This document shows, in pieces, positions 6,330-10,102 of a DNA stretch of 10,102 bases. Where the stretch lies: positions 1-10,102 of the forward strand of contig JAEUJR010000590.1 of NCBI GenBank assembly GCA_016793585.1, in the 5' to 3' direction. A program made the position numbers and the translations under genes. The stretch comes from Archangium sp. (GTDB taxonomy: Bacteria > Myxococcota > Myxococcia > Myxococcales > Myxococcaceae). Under the pieces are notes generated by a model, which was given only the letters and a program-made list of their open reading frames with translations, was not told where the DNA came from and ran no database searches. Position 1 is the stretch's first letter. Each line of letters starts with the position of its first letter.

Positions 6330-7256
6330 ATGAAGAAGCTGCTCGCCGTCGTCGGCGCCCTCGCGCTGGCTGCCTGCACCGAAGACCTCGCCCCCATCAC
6401 CAAGACGTGGACCGAGGCGCTCGCCGCGCTCACCACGCAGGTCGGAGACCTCTCGAAGGTGGCCACCGAGCTCAAGGCCCGCACCGCCGCCTTCGTGCCG
6501 AGCGCCGACGACAAGGAAGGCACCGAGCTGAAGGGCAAGCTCGACGGCGCCTTCGCGAACATCGACAAGGGCCTCACCGAAGCGCAGGGCCTCATCACCA
6601 GCGGCACCACCGCGGTCAACGAGGCGCTCACCAAGGGCAAGGTCGCGGGCGTGCAGACGGCCATCGACAAGGTGAAGGCCGACGTCGGCGCGGCGGTCGA
6701 GAAGGTGAAGCCCGAGCTGAAGGCCGCGCAGGACCTCATCGACGCCGCCGCAAAGCACACCGCCGACCTCGCCGAGAAGGCGAAGGCTGCTGCGGCGGCC
6801 GCTGCGGCTGCGGCGCCTCCGACGGTCGACGCGACGAAGGCCGGCGAGACCGACTTCGAAGCGCTCGACTTCAAGAGCGGCTCCGACGAGCTCGCGCTCG
6901 ACAAGGCCGGCACGAAGGCCAACCTCGACTCGCTCATCGCGCTGATGAACTCGTGCAAGGAGATCGTCGTCGAGGTCGAGGGCCACACGTCGAAGGTGGG
7001 CGACGCCAAGGCGAACAAGGAGCTGTCGGCCAAGCGCGCGCAGGCCGTGACGCGTCACCTCATCAACGAGGGCAAGGTGAGCCCGTCGAAGATCAAGAAG
7101 ACCTACGGCTACGGCAGCGAGAAGCCGGCGATGGAAGAGCCCGAGCCGGGCAGCGAGGCCGAGAAGGCCATGGAGCCCGCGAAGCTCGCCGCCGTGCGTG
7201 AGCGCAACGAGCGCATTCACCTGCGCATTCTCAAGCCCTGCCCCGCTGCGAAGTAA
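6330..7256 (+). CDS. OmpA-family lipoprotein with long helical spacer
   Basis: This encodes a 308-residue exported lipoprotein that probably links the outer membrane to peptidoglycan. The signal peptide MKKLLAVVGALALAAC ends in a lipobox L13-A14-A15-C16. Residue +2 is Thr. Residues ~28-160 are heptad-like, Ala/Lys/Glu-rich helices, likely a coiled-coil spacer, ending in a ten-alanine run (153-162) and a Pro-Pro hinge. Residues ~172-301 form an OmpA C-terminal domain: FEALDFKSGSDEL opening, VEVEGHTS at 214-221, then N229, LSAKRAQAV (232-240), a YGYGSEKP segment and the closing RNERIHLRIL. The Arg that binds diaminopimelate in OmpA is kept (R236), but the partner Asp of the usual GHTD motif is Ser221. 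An acidic Glu/Pro-rich insertion (~266-289) precedes the last strand. C209 and C304 could form a disulfide. It is preceded by a good ribosome binding site and followed by a terminator-like hairpin, so it is probably monocistronic. Confidence 0.93.
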   Translation: MKKLLAVVGALALAACTEDLAPITKTWTEALAALTTQVGDLSKVATELKARTAAFVPSADDKEGTELKGKLDGAFANIDKGLTEAQGLITSGTTAVNEALTKGKVAGVQTAIDKVKADVGAAVEKVKPELKAAQDLIDAAAKHTADLAEKAKAAAAAAAAAAPPTVDATKAGETDFEALDFKSGSDELALDKAGTKANLDSLIALMNSCKEIVVEVEGHTSKVGDAKANKELSAKRAQAVTRHLINEGKVSPSKIKKTYGYGSEKPAMEEPEPGSEAEKAMEPAKLAAVRERNERIHLRILKPCPAAK

Positions 7257-7275
7257 TCGGCGGAGTCGTCTCGAG

Positions 7276-7309
7276 CGGCCGTTGGTGCCTTCACGGGTGC
7301 CAGCGGCCG
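7276..7309 (+). terminator. Intrinsic-terminator-like hairpin after the lipoprotein gene
   Basis: The arms CGGCCGTTGGTGCC (7276-7289) and GGTGCCAGCGGCCG (7296-7309) can pair over 14 positions in RNA, including three G-U wobbles, around a 6-nt loop. The stem starts 19 nt after the TAA stop. The following sequence (TGTCGTGTCTG) is only mildly T-rich, so termination may be partial or factor-assisted. Confidence 0.6.
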
Positions 7310-7355
7310 TGTCGTGTCTGCCGTCGATTTCCCGGCACTCGGGTGAGAAGGTGAC

Positions 7356-8684
7356 GTGGTGCTTTCGGTGCTGGTGAGCCTGCTCGTCGGTGGCGTGGAG
7401 CTGACTCCCGGTGCGCCGTGTGTCGACGGGCGCTCGGCCGAACGGTTGGCCGCGCAGGTGCCAGCCGAGGTCGGCGTGACGTTGGCTCGCGCGAAGCCCG
7501 ACGTGCTGGTGGTGGTGCTCTCGGCGCCGGGCCGAAGCTCACTGCGACGTGAGGTGCCCGCGAGCGCGGCGGAGTGCGAAGCCGTCGAGCGCGTCGTGTT
7601 GGCGCTCGTGCGTTCCTGGTGGTCGACCTCGGTGGTGTCGTCGCGAAGACGCACGGACGCGGGGGTCGTCGCCCCTGACCTCGGTGCTGCAGCGGTGCGT
7701 GACGCAGGCGTCGTCGCGCGCGAACTGGACGCGGGAACGACTTCTTCCTCGCGCGGCGAGTCGATCGCCTTCGGTGGGGGCGTGTCGGGCTCCACCAGCG
7801 GATCGCGCGAGGTGTTCAGGTTGGATGCCGGCAACGTGGGGTTCGGCGGGCGCGAATCGATCGGAGTCGACGCAGTCAGGGTAGACGCCGGCAGCGTGGG
7901 CGGGCGCGAGTCGAGCGGAGTCGACGCGGGTTTGGGCGGTTCGGGCTCCAGCATCGGATTGCGCCAGCTGAGCAAGTTGGACGTCGGCGATGTGGGGTTC
8001 GGCGGGCGCGAGTCGATTGGAGTCGACGCGGGGTTGAGTGCTTCGCTCGGTGTCGATGCGGGCAGCGTGTCTGGCGCGGGCGTCGACGCGGGGCTCAGTG
8101 CTTCAGGTGGGTCGTCATCGCCCGATGGCGTCGACGGTGGCGACGCGAGCGCCGGAGCCGATACACGAGCGCGCGCCTCCGATTGGCGGCTGGGTCTCTC
8201 GGTGCTTGGCGGCGTCTCCTCTGGCACGACCGCCGACGTGTTGCCGCAGGGCCTCCTCTCGTTCGACCTCGGGTGGCGCTGGCTCGGCGTGGCCGTCGAC
8301 ATCGGCCTCTCGGGAGCGGTGAAGCAGGCTGTCGCTCCCGGAGAAGTCGTCGCGAGCTGGCAGTGGCTCTCGTTCTCGGGCCGAGCCGTCTGGTCGCCCA
8401 CCGAGCGGCTGCTGCTCGACGTTCAGCTCGGAGCCCGTGCGCATCGCCTCGTCGCCTCCGCCACCGGCTTCACCATGAACGAGCCTGCGCAATCGCTCCT
8501 CTCGGTCGGCGGCGTGGGCAGTGTGGGCGCTTCGCTGCGACTGCTCGGCCCGTTTGGCGTCGTCATGCGCGCAACCGGCGTGCTCAAACCGCCCGAGCGT
8601 TTCGTCATCACCAACGTTCCCCAGTCGCTCGACTTCGGGGCCCTCGAAGGTGCCGTACACGCAGGCCTCTTCGCGCGCTGGTGA
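7356..8684 (+). CDS. Secreted protein: N-terminal domain, DAG-repeat linker, C-terminal outer-membrane beta-barrel
   Basis: This 442-residue exported protein starts at GTG 7356 or 7359. An in-frame TGA at 7344 rules out any earlier start, and AGAAGG lies just upstream. A hydrophobic leader (VLSVLVSLLVGGVEL) lacks the usual N-terminal Lys/Arg. Residues ~22-95 form a small domain whose only two cysteines, C22 and C74, probably bridge. Residues ~98-270 are a low-complexity linker of Asp-Ala-Gly units (VDAG, LDAG) mixed with Ser/Gly and the repeat GFGGRESIGVDA. Residues ~275-442 show alternating hydrophobic strands with aromatic girdles (DWRLGLSVLGGV, FDLGWRWLGVAVDIGL, WQWLSFSGRAVW) and end in LFARW, a terminal aromatic as in Bam-dependent barrels; perhaps eight strands. 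The likely topology is a periplasmic head tethered to an outer-membrane barrel. DAG-rich linkers are common in myxobacterial secreted proteins. Function unknown. Confidence 0.85.
   Translation: MVLSVLVSLLVGGVELTPGAPCVDGRSAERLAAQVPAEVGVTLARAKPDVLVVVLSAPGRSSLRREVPASAAECEAVERVVLALVRSWWSTSVVSSRRRTDAGVVAPDLGAAAVRDAGVVARELDAGTTSSSRGESIAFGGGVSGSTSGSREVFRLDAGNVGFGGRESIGVDAVRVDAGSVGGRESSGVDAGLGGSGSSIGLRQLSKLDVGDVGFGGRESIGVDAGLSASLGVDAGSVSGAGVDAGLSASGGSSSPDGVDGGDASAGADTRARASDWRLGLSVLGGVSSGTTADVLPQGLLSFDLGWRWLGVAVDIGLSGAVKQAVAPGEVVASWQWLSFSGRAVWSPTERLLLDVQLGARAHRLVASATGFTMNEPAQSLLSVGGVGSVGASLRLLGPFGVVMRATGVLKPPERFVITNVPQSLDFGALEGAVHAGLFARW
7785..8111 (+). repeat. Imperfect tandem duplication, ~156-171 bp unit, inside the DAG linker
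   Basis: Unit 1 (7785-7940) and unit 2 (7941-8111) both begin TCGGGCTCCA and are in the same reading frame. A 20-base stretch is identical at 7836-7855 and 7992-8011, exactly 156 bp apart. The encoded core GFGGRESIGVDA is identical in both. A shorter related copy (GGRESSGVDAG, DNA about 7898-7930) lies between them. The second unit is 15 bp longer in its latter half. The pattern fits expansion by recombination or slippage with the frame kept. Confidence 0.8.
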
Positions 8685-8717
8685 AGCGGCCGTCGAACGT
8701 GTCAGCTGCGAGCCCTC

Positions 8718-9152
8718 ATGAGTGACCGCCCTCTCGTCGGTGTCGGCGTGCTGGTGATGAAGCATGGAAAGCTGCTGCTCGGAAAGCGGCTCAACGCGCA
8801 CGGTGCGGGTGAGTACGCGTCACCTGGCGGCCACCTCGAACAGCTTGAGTCGTTCGAGGCCTGCGCGCGGCGCGAGGTGCGGGAAGAGACGGGCCTCGAG
8901 CTTGGCGACATTCGGTTCCTGCGCTTGCTCAACACCACGCAGTACGCGCCGCGGCACTACGTCGACGTGTCGCTGGTCGCAGAGTGGCGAAGCGGTGAGC
9001 CGCAGGTGCTCGAGCCGCACAAGGTCGAGCGGTGGGAGTGGTTCGACCTCGACGCGCTGCCGACTCCACTCTTCGGAATGCTGCACACCTCGGTCGAGGC
9101 GCTGCGCACGGGCCGAACGTTCTGGGACGCGGCCCCCATGCCGCCGAGATAG
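8718..9152 (+). CDS. NUDIX hydrolase, NUDT15/MutT-like
   Basis: This is a 144-residue cytoplasmic enzyme predicted to hydrolyse nucleoside triphosphates or related diphosphate-linked compounds to the monophosphate form, using divalent metal. The NUDIX box is complete at residues 38-60: G38, E44, R52, E53, E56, E57, G59, L60. The start GVGVLVMKHGKLLLGKR, the segment GEYASPGGHLE leading into the box, HYVDVSLVAEW, and the ending EPHKVERWEWFDLDALPTPLF together resemble human NUDT15 (GVGVVV, LPGGHLE, EPEKNESWEW). That points to a nucleotide-pool role such as removing oxidised or unusual nucleotides. Substrate specificity cannot be read from sequence alone. The gene starts 33 nt after the barrel gene without a strong ribosome binding site. 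It ends 10 nt before the Imm11-like gene, so the two are likely co-transcribed. Confidence 0.95.
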   Translation: MSDRPLVGVGVLVMKHGKLLLGKRLNAHGAGEYASPGGHLEQLESFEACARREVREETGLELGDIRFLRLLNTTQYAPRHYVDVSLVAEWRSGEPQVLEPHKVERWEWFDLDALPTPLFGMLHTSVEALRTGRTFWDAAPMPPR

Positions 9153-9162
9153 AGCGTCGCGC

Positions 9163-9681
9163 ATGTCATCAGCAGAGGCGTTGCAGCAGCAGTACCGGGT
9201 CGTGGTCTGTCAGGCCCCGCTCGACGTGGAGCCAGCGCTGATCAGCTACGAGCCCGACGAGTGGACTCGCGAAGACGGCGGCACGAGCCTGCGCACCTGG
9301 AGCACCGGCCGCGCCTTCACCACCAGGCCACCCGAGCCGGTGAAGGTGTTCATCGATGAAGGTGAGGGCGGCGTGCTCAAGCCGCTCCACGTGAGCGTGC
9401 TCTGGCTGTTCAGCCGCGAGCTGGTCGCTGCGCTGCGGGCCGCGGGCGTGCACAACCTCGAGGTGTTCGACGCCGAGGTGACCGACTTCAACCAGGGCGG
9501 TGAGGTGCTGCGCACGCATCACGCCGTCAACGTCGTGGGCGTCGGTTCACTCGAAGCGATGCATGGGTCGGGGCTGCGCTGCTTCAAGCTCGACACCGGC
9601 GGCCTCGTCGTTCACGACTCCGTGCGGCTCGCGCTCGAAGCCAGCGGCATTCCGATGCTCGAGTTCCACGTCTTGCGGTGA
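9163..9681 (+). CDS. Imm11 (DUF1629)-like protein, possible immunity protein
   Basis: This encodes a 172-residue soluble protein without a signal peptide. The C-terminal half carries NLEVFDAEVTDFNQGGEVL, then HHAVNVVGVGSLEAM, a CFKLDTGGLVVHDSVRLALE segment, and closes with GIPMLEFHVL. This order (acidic/aromatic strand, Y/H-x-x-x-NVV, F-x-L, L-V-V-H/S-D/E-x-V, L-x-F) is what I recall of the Imm11/DUF1629 family named after Myxococcus xanthus MXAN_0049. Members of that family often sit beside polymorphic toxin genes and are predicted to neutralise them. No toxin, Rhs or VgrG gene is visible here: upstream is the NUDIX gene at 10 nt, downstream the convergent methyltransferase at 1 nt. It may therefore be an orphan immunity gene or a family member with another role. 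The family call is from memory of the pattern and is only moderately certain; the coding call is firm. Confidence 0.6.
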   Translation: MSSAEALQQQYRVVVCQAPLDVEPALISYEPDEWTREDGGTSLRTWSTGRAFTTRPPEPVKVFIDEGEGGVLKPLHVSVLWLFSRELVAALRAAGVHNLEVFDAEVTDFNQGGEVLRTHHAVNVVGVGSLEAMHGSGLRCFKLDTGGLVVHDSVRLALEASGIPMLEFHVLR

Positions 9682-9682
9682 C

Positions 9683-10102
9683 TCACTCGCCCGGCTCACA
9701 CAGCGCCGCGACGAGTGGGGAGTCTGAGAAGTCAGCGCCCGACGTCTTCGCCAGCTCGAGCATGTGCCGCGCGGTCACCAGCTCGCCTTCGACCTCGAGC
9801 ACCGCGTCACCGTCGTCGTGCGCGCGCTCCTTCACCCACAGCCGCATCACGTCCTGGCGCACCTTCGCCTGCCGCTTGAGCGCGTACGTCGTCGGAATGC
9901 GCCCACCCAGCCCGTTGTACGTCACCATCGCGGTGCCGACGGGAGCCGCGCGCAACCACCGCTCCACCAGCCGCGCGCTGCGCAGGTACGCATCGAAGGA
10001 GCCGGGGAACGAGGTGTCGTAGCGGTCGGCGTCCGACGAGAGCAGCTCACCGAAGGGGTTGTAGAAATAGAACGCGTCGTACTTCTCGGGCTGCACAGCC
10101 TC
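9683..10102 (-). CDS. SAM-dependent methyltransferase, C-terminal part (5' end outside window)
   Basis: The frame is open to the right edge and ends at 9683, giving the last 139 residues. The GTG at 10096 is unlikely to be the start because the fold would be cut through its core. The visible part begins at YDAFYFYNPFGE, the motif-IV strand of class I methyltransferases, with the N-P-F segment near the active site. Then come a helix YLRSARLVERWLRAAPVG, a strand TAMVTYNGLGGRIP and a C-terminal region ending in LCEPGE. The SAM-binding G-x-G-x-G motif and acidic motif II should lie outside the window. The substrate cannot be judged. Only 1 nt separates its stop from that of the convergent Imm11-like gene, leaving no room for a shared intergenic terminator. 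Confidence 0.78.
   Translation of the reverse strand, partial: EAVQPEKYDAFYFYNPFGELLSSDADRYDTSFPGSFDAYLRSARLVERWLRAAPVGTAMVTYNGLGGRIPTTYALKRQAKVRQDVMRLWVKERAHDDGDAVLEVEGELVTARHMLELAKTSGADFSDSPLVAALCEPGE

Noticed and set aside
4654..6333. Plus-strand open frame of 559 codons overlapping the acyltransferase gene
   Set aside because: The product is dominated by Arg, Pro and His, typical of an out-of-frame reading of GC-rich DNA. The acyltransferase frame carries recognisable GNAT motifs.
6249..7220. Minus-strand open frame opposite the OmpA-like lipoprotein
   Set aside because: It is the antisense of a gene with a clear lipobox, ribosome binding site and OmpA domain; the antisense product is Leu/Arg/Gly low-complexity.
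7401..7421. Possible lipoprotein cysteine (C22) in the DAG-linker protein
   Set aside because: The preceding residues P-G-A-P do not fit a lipobox (Pro at -1), and C22 is better explained as the partner of C74.
7217..8401. Minus-strand open frame of 394 codons, Pro/Ser/Thr-rich, opposite the DAG-linker gene
   Set aside because: The apparent repeats are the reverse reading of the DAG-linker repeats. There is no signal peptide or domain, and the plus strand has a leader, a linker and a barrel.
1..10102. Search for CRISPR arrays, tRNA/rRNA genes, insertion sequences, integrases and restriction or other defence genes
   Set aside because: No spaced identical repeats, cloverleaf-like sequence, terminal inverted repeats or transposase/nuclease motifs were seen by eye. 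The only clear repeats are coding ones in the DAG linker.

Overview
The window looks like chromosomal DNA from a member of the Myxococcota (a myxobacterium or close relative). This rests on the very high GC content with strong G/C third-position bias, an HRDISPHN-type Pkn-family Ser/Thr kinase, a secreted protein whose linker is built from repeated Asp-Ala-Gly (DAG) triplets, and an Imm11/DUF1629-like protein. These are family-level impressions; no search was run. Nearly every base is coding. I see no tRNA, rRNA, CRISPR array, insertion sequence, integrase or phage gene, so nothing marks the region as a mobile island.

Layout, left to right. (1) 1-372, plus strand: the C-terminal end of a possibly fibre-like or adhesin-like protein that enters from the left edge. 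(2) 377-1393, plus: a 338-residue lysine-rich protein of unknown function. (3) 1406-3394, minus: a 662-residue transmembrane Ser/Thr kinase whose extracytoplasmic half is a PhnD-like (phosphonate/phosphite-type) substrate-binding domain. This one-protein ligand-to-kinase receptor is the most notable object here. (4) 3500-4975, plus: a 491-residue helical Ala/Leu/Arg-rich protein of unknown function, divergent from the kinase. (5) 5036-6247, plus: a probable double-GNAT acyltransferase with an AT-hook-like basic tail. (6) 6330-7256, plus: an OmpA-family lipoprotein with a long helical spacer, followed by a good hairpin terminator. (7) 7356-8684, plus: a secreted protein made of a small N-terminal domain, a DAG-repeat linker and a C-terminal outer-membrane beta-barrel. 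(8) 8718-9152, plus: a NUDIX hydrolase most like NUDT15/MutT. (9) 9163-9681, plus: an Imm11-like small protein. (10) 9683-10102, minus: the C-terminal part of a SAM-dependent methyltransferase that continues past the right edge.

How the genes relate. There is no clear single pathway. Two envelope genes sit together (OmpA-like lipoprotein and DAG-linked barrel) but are separated by a terminator-like hairpin. The NUDIX and Imm11-like genes are 10 nt apart and probably co-transcribed. The kinase shares a 105-bp divergent promoter region with the 491-residue protein, which makes that protein a reasonable candidate partner. Two convergent pairs end almost on top of each other (12 nt and 1 nt between stop codons). 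The leads most worth following are the kinase/PhnD-like fusion with its cysteine pair, the AT-hook-like acyltransferase tail, the Asp-to-Ser change in the OmpA peptidoglycan-binding motif, the 156-bp duplication in the DAG linker, and the immunity-like gene with no toxin beside it.
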